NCBI RefSeq assembly: GCF_002847825.1
Contig: NZ_PKIZ01000013.1
Span: 32,314-96,313 of the forward strand
Origin: Kytococcus schroeteri
GTDB taxonomy: Bacteria > Actinomycetota > Actinomycetes > Actinomycetales > Dermatophilaceae
Reading direction: 5' to 3'
Length of the DNA: 64,000 nt
The notes under the pieces are model-generated. The model saw only the letters and a list, made by a program, of their open reading frames with translations. It was not told the DNA's origin and made no database searches. Position 1 is the first letter of the stretch. The number at the start of each line of letters is the position of its first letter. Of the stretch, positions 22,261 to 32,226 are shown in pieces. Position numbers and translations under genes: made by a program.

Positions 22261-22950
22261 TCAGAGGGCCCGCCGGTGGGCGCGCAGGGCCGCCACGTCG
22301 GCCGGGTCGCCCTCGAGGGTCACGCGGGCGGCGTCCTCGCGGCCGAAGGAGAAGAGCAGCAGCTCCACCGGCTCCCCGGTCACCACCACGGTGTTCCGCC
22401 CCGCCGGGGGACGGCGCACGGCGGCCCGCCCGGTGCCGGGGGCCACGAGCACCACGCCCACCGGCGCCTTGCGGTGGGTCAGGCGCGCGGCCCGGGAGAC
22501 CGCGGCCCAGGCGGCCTGCTGGAGATCGGCGTCCTCCCGGGGCTCCCAGCCCGGGGTGGCGCGGCGCGCGTCCTCGTGGTGCACCACGTACTCGGCGATG
22601 TTGATGGCCGGTCCCACGCCGGGCAGGGCGAAGGGCATCCACGGTGCGGGCCCACGGGAGAAGGTGGCCAGCAGGGTTCCCCAGTCCCGGGCGGCGAACT
22701 CGTCCTGCACCGCGGCGGTGTGGGAGCGGGCCGGGCCGGGCAGCCCGATGCCGGGCAGCACGTCGGGACGGCGCTCTCGCACCACCATGTGGGCGAGCAT
22801 GTCGCGGGTGGTCCACCCCTCGCAGAGCGTGGGGGCGTCGGGGCCCAGCGAGCGCAGCGTGGCCACGAGGGCGGCACGCTCGCGCTCCACCAGGGCGGCG
22901 GTGCTCGGGCGGGTGTCGGAGGACGGGTTCGCGGACGCGGTGGGAGCCAT
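22261..22950 (-). CDS. TIGR03085-like protein of the maleylpyruvate isomerase / DinB fold
   Basis: This 229-residue protein has the N-terminal four-helix metal-binding fold (LCEGWTTRDMLAHMVVRERRPD and EYVVHHEDARRA supply His residues) and the C-terminal domain seen in TIGR03085/TIGR03083 proteins. These are widespread in actinobacteria and thought to be mycothiol-related, but their function is unproven. The ATG at 22950 lies 6 bases after a CAGGAT hexamer (22957-22962 on the minus strand), consistent with a leaderless start. It is divergent from the ABC transporter genes. Confidence 0.8.
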   Translation of the reverse strand: MAPTASANPSSDTRPSTAALVERERAALVATLRSLGPDAPTLCEGWTTRDMLAHMVVRERRPDVLPGIGLPGPARSHTAAVQDEFAARDWGTLLATFSRGPAPWMPFALPGVGPAINIAEYVVHHEDARRATPGWEPREDADLQQAAWAAVSRAARLTHRKAPVGVVLVAPGTGRAAVRRPPAGRNTVVVTGEPVELLLFSFGREDAARVTLEGDPADVAALRAHRRAL

Positions 22951-23087
22951 GCGGCCATCCTGTCACCGCCGACCGACAACCTGCTGGACGGTGCCCGGGC
23001 GCCGGCTGGGAGGGCTCCCGCAGGAGGTCGTCGGTGCTGCGTGAGAGTGTGAGGTCCACGTCACCCACCTGTCCACGGAGGTCCCTC

Positions 23088-24917
23088 GTGCGCGTCGCCA
23101 CCGGCCGGTCGTCCACCGACCTGCTCACGGAGCAGGTCTCCGGCGTGGAGGCCCTCGCGGTGGTGTGGCGCGGCATCCGCCGGGAGCCCGGCTGGTTCAC
23201 CCTGGCCGTGCTCGGCTCCGTGGTCTGGGCGGGGTCCATCGTCGGGGTTTCCCGCGCCGTCGGCTGGGCGGTGGAGCACGTCGTCGAGCCGGCCGCCGGG
23301 CAGGGTTCGGTCACCTGGCGGGCGGCCCTCACCGGCTTCGCCGTCGTCCTGGGCGCCTACCTCCTCCAGGCGGCCTCGATGCTGGTGCGGCGCCTCTCGG
23401 CGGGCCTCGTGACCTTCCGGCTGGGTGCCACCTACCGGCGGCTCGTCACGGACGCCTACCTGCGCCTGCCGCTCTCGTGGCACCGGCGGCACCCGGGCGG
23501 GCAGCTGCTGAGCAACGCCAACGCCGACGTCGACACCACCTGGCGCATCTTCATGCCCCTGCCCATGTTCGTCGGAGTGCTCTTCCTGCTGGTCTTCGCG
23601 GGGGTCTCGATGAACCTGGTGGACCCCCTGCTGGCCGCGGTGGGGGCCGTCGTCTTCCCCGTGCTGGCGGCGCTGAACATCTGGTACCAGCGGGTGATGT
23701 CGCCCCGGGCGCAGACCACCCAGGAGCTGCGCGGCGAGGTCTCGCGGGTGGCGCACGAGAGCTTCGAGGCCGGGCTGCTCGTGAAGTCGATGGGGCGGGA
23801 GGACGCCGAGGCCGGGCGCTTCGGTGCCAGCGCCACCGACCTGCGCGACGCGGCGGTCTCCATGGGCCGGGTCCGTGGCCTGTTCGACCCCCTCATCGAG
23901 GCCCTGCCGCAGGTGGGCACCCTGGCCGTGCTCGTGGTGGGCACCTGGCGGGCGTCCCACGGGCACGTGAGCACCGGCGAGGTGGTGCAGGTGGCCTATT
24001 TGTTCACCATGATGGCCATGCCGGTGCGGGCCCTGGGCTGGACGCTCTCGGAGGCCCCGGCATCGGCGGTGGGCTGGCGACGGGTGCAGGCCGTGCTCAC
24101 GGCCCCGACCGGTCCGGCGGCCGGGACCCGCCGGCTGCCGGGGACGGGCGGGCTCGCGGTGCGCGTGCGCGGACTCGTCCACGCCCACGAGGACGCCTCG
24201 GACGACCCGGCGCTGCGGGGCGTGGACCTCGACCTGCCGGCGGGCTCCACGGTGGCGCTCGTGGGGGCCACCGGGGCGGGGAAGTCGACGCTCGCCTCGG
24301 CGGCGCTCGGACTCGTGCGGCCGACCGCGGGCACCATCGAGTACGACGGGGTGCCGCTGGAGGAGGTGGCGCCCGAGGCCCTCGTGGGGGCGGCCTCCCT
24401 GGTGGAGCAGACGGCCTTCCTCTTCGACGACACCGTCCGCTTCAACGTGGCCCTGGGCGCCGACCTCGGCGACGAGGAGCTCTGGGCCGCCCTGGAGCTC
24501 GCACAGGCGGCCGACTTCGTGCGCGCCCTGCCCGACGGGCTCGACCAGCAGGTGGGGGAGCGGGGCGGCTCGCTCTCCGGCGGTCAGCGCCAGCGCATCG
24601 CCCTGGCCCGCGCCGTGGTCCGCCGCCCGCGGTTCCTCGTCCTCGACGACGCCACGAGCGCCCTCGACCCGGCGGTGGAGCAGGCCGTGCTCTCCCGGCT
24701 GCGGGAGGCCCGGGCGGGCATGACGGTGCTCGTAGTGGCCTACCGCATGGCCACCATTGCGCTGGCGGACACGGTCGCCTACCTCGAGGACGGCCGGGTG
24801 GTGGCCACCGGCTCTCACGCCGAGCTCATGGCCAGCCAGCCCGGCTACGCCCGCGTGGTGGGGGCCTACGCCGTCGACCACGCCCAGCGGCAGGAGCAGG
24901 ACGGGGGCCGGGCATGA
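23088..24917 (+). CDS. ABC exporter half-transporter, subunit with non-canonical nucleotide-binding residues
   Basis: This 609-residue protein has an N-terminal six-helix exporter domain (about residues 20-330) and a C-terminal ATPase domain. Walker A is GATGAGKST near residue 392 and the signature is a canonical LSGGQRQR near 495. The residue after Walker B is Asp521 (VLDDATSALD) instead of the catalytic Glu, and the H-loop His is Tyr552 (VVAYRMAT). It overlaps the next half-transporter by ATGA, so the two probably form a heterodimer. GTG 23088 is preceded by GGAGG at 23077-23081. The substrate cannot be told from sequence. Confidence 0.92.
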   Translation: MRVATGRSSTDLLTEQVSGVEALAVVWRGIRREPGWFTLAVLGSVVWAGSIVGVSRAVGWAVEHVVEPAAGQGSVTWRAALTGFAVVLGAYLLQAASMLVRRLSAGLVTFRLGATYRRLVTDAYLRLPLSWHRRHPGGQLLSNANADVDTTWRIFMPLPMFVGVLFLLVFAGVSMNLVDPLLAAVGAVVFPVLAALNIWYQRVMSPRAQTTQELRGEVSRVAHESFEAGLLVKSMGREDAEAGRFGASATDLRDAAVSMGRVRGLFDPLIEALPQVGTLAVLVVGTWRASHGHVSTGEVVQVAYLFTMMAMPVRALGWTLSEAPASAVGWRRVQAVLTAPTGPAAGTRRLPGTGGLAVRVRGLVHAHEDASDDPALRGVDLDLPAGSTVALVGATGAGKSTLASAALGLVRPTAGTIEYDGVPLEEVAPEALVGAASLVEQTAFLFDDTVRFNVALGADLGDEELWAALELAQAADFVRALPDGLDQQVGERGGSLSGGQRQRIALARAVVRRPRFLVLDDATSALDPAVEQAVLSRLREARAGMTVLVVAYRMATIALADTVAYLEDGRVVATGSHAELMASQPGYARVVGAYAVDHAQRQEQDGGRA

Positions 24918-26731
24918 GCACGCGGACGCAGGAACCTCTCGAGCAGGGCCGTGGGTCGCGGATCGGTGTCTCCGAGGCGGGGACGCTCGCCACGGTCCGA
25001 CGTGGCCTCGCGCTCTCCCCGGAGCTCACGCGCGGGTTCGGGCTCACGCTCTTCCTCGCGGGGCTGGCCACCCTCGGTCGCCTCGCGGTGCCCGTGGCCG
25101 TGCAGCAGGGCACCGACCACGGGCTGCTCGCCGAGGGCGGCCCCGATGTCCGGTACACCCTGCTCATGGCCGGCGCCACGGCCCTGGTGGTGGTGCTGCT
25201 CTCGGCGGCCACCTACGCCGTCAACGTGCGGCTGTTCACGGCGGCCGAGAGCGGGCTGGCCACCTTGCGCACCCGCGCCTTCCGCCACATCCACGACCTC
25301 TCGGTGCTCACCCAGAGCACGGAGCGGCGCGGCGCGTTGGTCTCCCGTGTGACCAGTGACGTCGACACCATCAGCCAGTTCGTGCAGTTCGGCGGCATCA
25401 TGCTCATCCTGTCCGTGGGGCAGGTGCTGGCCGTGACCGTGCTCATGGTGCTCTACAGCCCGTGGCTCGCCCTGACCGTGTGGCTGACCTTCCTCCCGAT
25501 GCTGCTGGGCATCCGCCGCCTGCAGCCGTTCGTGGGACGCGGGTACACCCGGGTGCGCGAGCGGGTCGGCACCATGCTGGGCGCCATCACCGAGTCGATC
25601 GCCGGCGCCTCCACCATCCGGGCCTACGGCATCCAGCAGGTCACGCGGGAGCGCACCACCGAGGCGGTGCTCGCCCACCGGGCCGCGGCCGTCCGCGCCC
25701 AGACCCGCACCGTGACCGTCTTCACCCTGGGCATGCTCTCCTCCGGCGTCGCGGTGGCCGCGGTGGTGGGCGTGGGCGCCCTGCTCGTGGGGCGCGGCTG
25801 GATCAGCCTCGGCGAGATGGTGGCCTTCGTCTTCCTGGTGCAGCTGTTCACCGCCCCGGTCAACCAGGCCACGGAGATCCTCAACGAGCTGCAGAACGCC
25901 GTGGCCTGCTGGCGGCGCGTCATCGGCATCATCGACACCCCGGCCGACGTGGCCGGCCCCGCGGACGGCGTCGAGAGCCCCCGCGGCCCGGCCACCGTGA
26001 CCTTCGAGGGGGTGTCCTTCGCCTACCCCCGCAGCGGGCGGGTGCTCCACGAGGTCGACCTGGCCTTCGAGGCCGGGCGGCGGCACGCCATCGTGGGGGA
26101 GACGGGGTCGGGCAAGACGACCGTGGCCAAGCTCATGACCCGGCTGCAGGACCCGGCCCAGGGCGCGGTGCGCCTCGACGGCGTGGACCTGCGGCAGATC
26201 ACCTTCGCCTCGCTGCGGCGGCGCATCGTGCTCGTGCCCCAGGAGGGCTTCCTCTTCGACACCACGCTCGCGGAGAACCTGCGCTTCGCCGCGCCTGAGG
26301 CCACCGACGCCGAGCTGCTGGCGGCGGCCGACGAGCTGGACCTGCGGGACTGGGTGGACACCCTGCCGGCGGGCCTGGGGACCCCCGTGGGGCAGGCCGG
26401 GGAGTCGCTCTCGGCGGGGGAGCGTCAGCTCGTCGCCCTGCTGCGGGCCCGGCTGGCCGACCCGGACCTGCTCGTGCTCGACGAGGCGACCTCCGCGGTC
26501 GACCCCGGCACGGAGGTGCGCGTGCAGCGGGCGCTCGAGCAGCTCACGCAGGGGCGCACGTCCGTGGCCATCGCGCACCGTCTGTCGACCGCCGAGAACG
26601 CCGACGTGGTGGTCGTGATGGACTCGGGCCACGTCGAGGCGGTGGGGCACCACCGCGAGGTGCTCGCCGCGAGCCCGACCTACCAACGCCTGCACGCCTC
26701 CTGGGCGGCGCAGCGAGAGGACGTGAGATGA
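24914..26731 (+). CDS. ABC exporter half-transporter, partner subunit with canonical catalytic Glu and His
   Basis: The 605-residue protein has a six-helix membrane domain (about residues 35-325) and an ATPase domain. Walker A is GETGSGKTT, Walker B is LLVLDEATSAVD with Glu524, and the H-loop is AIAHRLST with His555. The signature is LSAGE (residues 499-503) rather than LSGGQ. This is the complementary half of a heterodimeric exporter with the preceding gene. Its stop overlaps the start of the trp-associated membrane protein gene (ATGA), an unusual neighbour for that gene. Confidence 0.92.
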   Translation: MSTRTQEPLEQGRGSRIGVSEAGTLATVRRGLALSPELTRGFGLTLFLAGLATLGRLAVPVAVQQGTDHGLLAEGGPDVRYTLLMAGATALVVVLLSAATYAVNVRLFTAAESGLATLRTRAFRHIHDLSVLTQSTERRGALVSRVTSDVDTISQFVQFGGIMLILSVGQVLAVTVLMVLYSPWLALTVWLTFLPMLLGIRRLQPFVGRGYTRVRERVGTMLGAITESIAGASTIRAYGIQQVTRERTTEAVLAHRAAAVRAQTRTVTVFTLGMLSSGVAVAAVVGVGALLVGRGWISLGEMVAFVFLVQLFTAPVNQATEILNELQNAVACWRRVIGIIDTPADVAGPADGVESPRGPATVTFEGVSFAYPRSGRVLHEVDLAFEAGRRHAIVGETGSGKTTVAKLMTRLQDPAQGAVRLDGVDLRQITFASLRRRIVLVPQEGFLFDTTLAENLRFAAPEATDAELLAAADELDLRDWVDTLPAGLGTPVGQAGESLSAGERQLVALLRARLADPDLLVLDEATSAVDPGTEVRVQRALEQLTQGRTSVAIAHRLSTAENADVVVVMDSGHVEAVGHHREVLAASPTYQRLHASWAAQREDVR

Positions 26732-27273
26732 CCAAGTCCCGTGTCGTGCTGACCGGCCTGGCCCTGTGCGGCCTGCTGGGCGTGCTGCTGACGACCACCT
26801 GGGTGTCCGGGACGCCCAGCGGGGGTCTCGGGGGCGGTGCTCCGGTGGAGCTCACGGGCTCCGAGGCCAGCAGCCTGGTGCGCCCCGCTCTGTTCACCGC
26901 CGTGGCGGGCCTGCTCGTCGCCGCCTTCCTGGGGCCGGTGGCGCGCCGGGTGGCCGGGGTGGTGGTGACGCTCTCGGGGCTGGCCGTGGCCTGGGCGGCG
27001 GCCGCCCTGCTGCTGGACCCCGAGGGGCCGGTCACCGCCCGCGCGGCCGAGGACTGGGGCCTGGCCGGCGGCGCTGCGGTGCACGCCGACGCGACCGCCT
27101 CCTGGGCGCCCTGGGTGGCGGCCCTGCTCGGTGTCCTGCTCGCCCTGGTGGGCGTGGCCGTCCTGGTGGCCCGCTGGCAGGGACTCGGCGCCCGGTACGA
27201 GCGCCGGGGGCAGGCGACCCGGACGGAGGAGCCCCTGTGGGACAGCCTCAGCCGCGGCGAGGACCCGACCTGA
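26728..27273 (+). CDS. trp-operon-associated membrane protein (TIGR02234 / Trp_oprn_chp)
   Basis: The 181-residue protein has about four hydrophobic segments (near residues 7-25, 51-70, 75-95 and 125-147) and the Ala/Val-rich composition of the actinobacterial Trp_oprn_chp family. Members typically lie between trpE and trpC; their function is unknown. Here trpE is absent and the ATG overlaps the stop of an ABC transporter gene. The cytoplasmic tail is rich in Arg and Glu. Confidence 0.82.
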   Translation: MTKSRVVLTGLALCGLLGVLLTTTWVSGTPSGGLGGGAPVELTGSEASSLVRPALFTAVAGLLVAAFLGPVARRVAGVVVTLSGLAVAWAAAALLLDPEGPVTARAAEDWGLAGGAAVHADATASWAPWVAALLGVLLALVGVAVLVARWQGLGARYERRGQATRTEEPLWDSLSRGEDPT

Positions 27274-27279
27274 GATACT
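27274..27279 (+). promoter_or_regulatory. candidate -10 element for the trpCBA segment
   Basis: GATACT directly follows the stop of the trp-associated gene and lies 38 bases before the next ATG. It could give an independent promoter for the HGxxPAAW-trpC-trpB-trpA run. No leader peptide, T-box or attenuator is visible in the 44-base gap. Confidence 0.35.
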
Positions 27280-27317
27280 GACCCGAGCGCAACCCGCACG
27301 TCCCGAGAGGAACACCC

Positions 27318-27572
27318 ATGACCCAGGCCCCGCACGCCCCGCAGCACCCCACCCGTCTGCCCGAGCCGCCGGAGGTCCACGAGGACCACGGCCACAGCAC
27401 CGCGGCGTGGACCGGCACGATCCTCATGATCGTGGGCTCCGTCGTCATCGCGCTGGGCATCGTGCTGCCGAACGACGTGATGACCTACGCCGGTGTGGCC
27501 CTCACCGTCGTCGGTGCGCTCGCCTGGCCGATCATGGCCAAGATGGGGTTCGGCAGCAAGCACGGCCAGTGA
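27318..27572 (+). CDS. HGxxPAAW family membrane protein
   Basis: This 84-residue protein has a His/Pro-rich N-terminus, the family motif in variant form ([10 protein letters not shown], Thr replacing Pro) and two transmembrane helices (about residues 33-52 and 56-72). The family is conserved next to trpC in actinobacteria and has no known function. The ATG has a GAGAGGA site 8 bases upstream. The stop overlaps the trpC GTG. Confidence 0.82.
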   Translation: MTQAPHAPQHPTRLPEPPEVHEDHGHSTAAWTGTILMIVGSVVIALGIVLPNDVMTYAGVALTVVGALAWPIMAKMGFGSKHGQ

Positions 27573-28395
27573 GCGGCACGGTGCTGGACGCCATCGTCGA
27601 CGGCGTCCGCGAGGACGTCGCCGCACGAGAGCGTGCAGTGCCCCTGAACGCCCTGGGCGAGGCCGCGGTGGCCCCGCCCCGCCCCGTCCTGGAGGCTCTC
27701 CGCACGCCGGGCGCCTCGCTCATCGCGGAGATCAAGCGCCGCAGCCCGAGCAAGGGCGACCTGGCGCCGATCGGGGAGCCGGCCGACCTGGCCCGCACCT
27801 ACGCCGGCGCCGGGGCCGCGGCCATCTCCGTGCTCACCGAGGAGCGCCGCTTCGGCGGGTCCCTGCAGGACCTCGTGGCCGTCCGCGCCGCGGTGGACAC
27901 GCCGCTGCTGCGCAAGGACTTCCTCGTCGGGGAGTACCAGGTCCGTGAGGCCCGCGCCGCCGGGGCCGACCTCGTGCTGCTCATCGTGGCCGCCCTGGAC
28001 CAGCCCCTCCTGGCCGACCTGCTGGCCCTGACGCACGAGCTCGGCATGGAGGCCCTCGTGGAGGTGCACGACGAGGAGGAGCTCGAGCGCGCCATCACGG
28101 TGGGCAGCCGCATCATCGGCGTGAACAGCCGCAACCTGAAGACCCTCGAGGTGGACCCTGCCACCCCCGCCCGCCTCGTGCCGCAGGTGCCCGGTGGCGT
28201 GGTGGCCGTGAGCGAGTCCGGCATCCGCACCCCGCAGGACGTGCGCACCGCCGTGTCCGCCGGTGCCCGCGCCGTGCTCGTGGGCGAGGCGCTGGTCACC
28301 GCCGCCGACCCGGCCGCGGCCGCCGCGGGGCTCGTCGCGGCGGGTGCCGCCCCGGCCGACCCCACCCCCTCCGACCCGATGGGAGGAACCAGCCG

Positions 28396-28399
<4 letters not shown>
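27569..28399 (+). CDS. trpC: indole-3-glycerol phosphate synthase
   Basis: TrpC closes the indole ring from CdRP. The 276-residue TIM barrel has the active-site motifs [40 protein letters not shown] and [13 protein letters not shown]. It begins with GTG in a GTGA overlap with the HGxxPAAW gene. The C-terminus has an Ala/Pro-rich tail. No PRAI (trpF) domain is fused. Confidence 0.96.
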
Positions 28400-29648
<1,249 letters not shown>

Positions 29649-29652
<4 letters not shown>

Positions 29653-30533
29653 GCAACCTGCTGGACGAGCGCTTCGCCGCCTGCCGCGAGGCGGGCCGGG
29701 CGGCCCTGGTGGTCTACCTGCCGGTGGGCTTCCCCGACGTGGAGACCTCCCGGGCCGCGATGGTGGCCGCCGTGGAGGCCGGCGCCGACGTCATCGAGAT
29801 CGGCATCCCGTACACCGACCCGGTCATGGACGGCCCCGTCATCCAGGACGCCGCCGACCGCGCCCTCGAGCAGGGGGCCAGCGTGGACGACGCCCTGGAG
29901 TGCGCCCGCGCCGTCGTGGACGCCGGGGGCGTGCCGGTGGTCATGAGCTACTGGAACCCGCTGCTGGCCCGGGGCGTGGAGCGCCTCGCCGGCGAGCTGG
30001 CCGGGGCCGGGGTGGCAGGTGTGATCCTGCCGGACCTGCCGCCCGAGGCCGCCGGTGCCTGGCACGCCGCGGCCGCGGAGCACGTTCTGGCCACCACCCA
30101 CCTCGTGGCGCCGAGCACCACCCCGGAGCGGGCGGCCACCATCACGGCGGCGTGCAGCGGCTTCGTCTACGCCGCGAGCACCATGGGCGTCACCGGCGCC
30201 CGGGCCACGGTCTCCCACGCCGCCGAGCAGGTGGTGGAGCGGATCCGTGCCGTGAGCGACCTGCCCATCGGGCTGGGTCTGGGCGTGTCGTCCGGCGAGC
30301 AGGCCCGTGAGGTCGCGCGCTACGCCGATGGCGTGATCGTCGGGTCGGCGGTCGTTGCCGCGCTCGGGGCCGACAGCGGCCTGGACGGCAACGCGGCGCG
30401 CGAGGCGGACCCCGCCGCTCCGGACACCGCCTCCGTGGGAGCATCGGCTCCCAGCGGGCAGTCAGGTTCCGTTCCTACCTTCCCCCGCATGACGGCGCTG
30501 GTGCGTGAGTTGGCCGGCGCCCTGGACCACTGA
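29649..30533 (+). CDS. trpA: tryptophan synthase alpha chain
   Basis: TrpA cleaves indole-3-glycerol phosphate and passes indole to TrpB. The 294-residue protein has the catalytic Glu in [15 protein letters not shown] (spacing typical of the family), a loop with LPDLPPEAA, the motif [12 protein letters not shown] and [11 protein letters not shown] Ser/Ala/Pro-rich insertion of about 35 residues lies before the final helix, unlike most homologues. trpE, trpD and trpF are not in the window. Confidence 0.95.
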
Positions 30534-30547
30534 TCAGGAGAACTCGC

Positions 30548-31351
30548 ATGCCCGTGGACACCTCGCCCCGCCCCAGCAGCGCCCACCGACCGAAGAACTC
30601 CTCCGGCGGGGGCGTGAGCAAGGCGCTCATCGCCCTCATCGCCGCCCTGCTCGTCGCCGCCCTCGTGGTGGTGGGCATCTGGGCCTTCGGCAAGAAGGAC
30701 GACAAGCCCTCCTCCGACGAGAGCAGCACCTCCACCTCGTCGGGCGATGGGTCGGCCGCCCCGGCCAAGACGCCCAAGGGAATGAAGGCCGACAAGACCG
30801 GTGTGGTCGTGGGTAAGGCAGGCCGCCCGGAACTCGCCATCTTCGAGGACTTCCAGTGCCCGATTTGCAAGGATTACGAGGATGCCTTGGGCGATGAGAT
30901 CAGCAAGCGTGTCGACGAGGGCAAGCTCCAGGTGACCTACCACCCCAAGACCTTCCTCGACGGTGGCATCCCCGGTGAGAACTCCGAGCGAGCCACGTCG
31001 GCCGCCTACTGCGCGCAGGACGCCGGCAAGTTCCGCGAGTACCACGACGCCATCTTCGCCAATCAGCCCCCGGAGGGTGAGGGATACACAGACGATGACC
31101 TCAAGAAGTTTGGCAAGGATGCCGGCATCCAGGGGGACGCGCTGAAGACCTTCGAGAAGTGTGTCGACGACGGGACCTACCGTGAGTTCGCCCTGAAGGC
31201 CGAGGCGTACTCCAATGAGGTTGGCGTGAAGGGCACCCCGACCTACTACCTCAACGGTGAGCTCTTCGAATTCGGCGACAAGGAGGAGTTCATCGCCAAG
31301 CTCGACGAGGCCGGTGCTCCCAAGAAGTCCGACGCCTCGGCCACGAAGTGA
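30548..31351 (+). CDS. membrane-anchored DsbA-like thioredoxin protein
   Basis: The 267-residue protein has a single transmembrane anchor at about residues 24-47, a Ser/Thr/Asp-rich linker (about 52-75) and an extracytoplasmic DsbA-type thioredoxin domain. Its active site is CPIC (Cys104/Cys107) and the cis-Pro is in GVKGTPTYY. This is the topology of actinobacterial thiol oxidoreductases acting on exported proteins. The ATG has a CAGGAGA site. The stretch from about 30780 to 31300 uses more A/T-ending codons than its neighbours. The stop overlaps the lgt GTG (GTGA), so it is coupled to lipoprotein maturation. Confidence 0.88.
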   Translation: MPVDTSPRPSSAHRPKNSSGGGVSKALIALIAALLVAALVVVGIWAFGKKDDKPSSDESSTSTSSGDGSAAPAKTPKGMKADKTGVVVGKAGRPELAIFEDFQCPICKDYEDALGDEISKRVDEGKLQVTYHPKTFLDGGIPGENSERATSAAYCAQDAGKFREYHDAIFANQPPEGEGYTDDDLKKFGKDAGIQGDALKTFEKCVDDGTYREFALKAEAYSNEVGVKGTPTYYLNGELFEFGDKEEFIAKLDEAGAPKKSDASATK

Positions 31352-32193
31352 CCCCACCGGCATCCATCCCCAGCCCCACCCAGTCCGTGTGGTGGCTGGG
31401 GCCCCTCCCGGTCCGCGCCTACGCCCTGTGCATCCTGCTGGGCGTGGGCGCGGCCCTGTGGTTGACCACCCGTCGCTGGGTGGCCCGGGGCGGTGCGGCC
31501 GACGACGTCCTCGACGTGGCCATGTGGGCGCTGCCCCTGGGGCTCGTCGGCGGGCGGCTGTACCACGTCATCACCTCGCCGGAGGCGTACTTCGGCGAGG
31601 GGGGCGAGCCGCTCAAGGCCTTCGCCGTCTGGGAGGGCGGCCTGGGCATCTGGGGCGCCGTGGCCCTCGGTGCCGTGGGGGCGTGGCTGTGCTGCCGCCG
31701 CCGCGGCTGGTCGTTCGGCTCCTTCGCCGATGCCGTGGTGCCCGGGCTGCTCGTGGCGCAGGCGTTGGGCCGGTTCGGCAACTGGTTCAACAACGAGCTC
31801 TACGGCGGCCCCACGGACCTGCCGTGGGGTCTCACCATCCACGCCTGGGACCAGTCCGCCGGCCGGGCCCGGGTGGACGCCACGGGCGACCCGATGGTGC
31901 TGGGAACCTTCCACCCGACCTTCCTCTACGAGGCGCTGTGGTGCCTGGCGATGGCGGGGCTCGTGCTGTGGCTCGACCGCATCCGCTCCTTCGCCGCCGG
32001 GCAGGTGGCCGGGCTGTACCTGATGCTCTACACGCTGGGGCGCTTCTTCATCGAGATGATGCGCACCGACGAGGCCAACACCTTCCTGGGCCAGCGCGTG
32101 AACGTGTGGGTCTCCGCGGCGGTGTTCGCCCTCGGCGCGTTCCTCTACTGGCGGGCCGGGCGCTCCGGCGAGCCGAGCCGCGCACGCGTGTGA
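31348..32193 (+). CDS. lgt: prolipoprotein diacylglyceryl transferase
   Basis: Lgt transfers diacylglycerol from phosphatidylglycerol to the lipobox Cys of prolipoproteins in the cytoplasmic membrane. The 281-residue protein has about seven membrane segments, the family signature ALGRFGNWFNNELYGGPT, LVGGRLYHV and the C-terminal YTLGRFFIEMMRTDE. It starts with GTG overlapping the preceding stop. The trpCBA-lgt order is typical of actinobacteria, here with a thioredoxin gene inserted. Confidence 0.96.
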   Translation: MTPPASIPSPTQSVWWLGPLPVRAYALCILLGVGAALWLTTRRWVARGGAADDVLDVAMWALPLGLVGGRLYHVITSPEAYFGEGGEPLKAFAVWEGGLGIWGAVALGAVGAWLCCRRRGWSFGSFADAVVPGLLVAQALGRFGNWFNNELYGGPTDLPWGLTIHAWDQSAGRARVDATGDPMVLGTFHPTFLYEALWCLAMAGLVLWLDRIRSFAAGQVAGLYLMLYTLGRFFIEMMRTDEANTFLGQRVNVWVSAAVFALGAFLYWRAGRSGEPSRARV

Positions 32194-32213
32194 CCCAGGG
32201 GGCCCGTCCACGA

Positions 32214-32219
32214 CAGGAT
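32214..32219 (+). promoter_or_regulatory. candidate -10 element for a leaderless pyk transcript
   Basis: CAGGAT is followed by exactly 7 bases and the ATG at 32227. No convincing Shine-Dalgarno sequence serves that ATG other than the AGGA inside this hexamer, so a ribosome binding site is the alternative reading. Confidence 0.35.
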
Positions 32220-32226
32220 GGGCCCC

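Noticed and set aside
27273-27317. Possible tryptophan attenuator or leader peptide before trpC.
   Set aside because: The gap is 44 bases with no Trp codons in a short frame, no alternative hairpins and no T-box.
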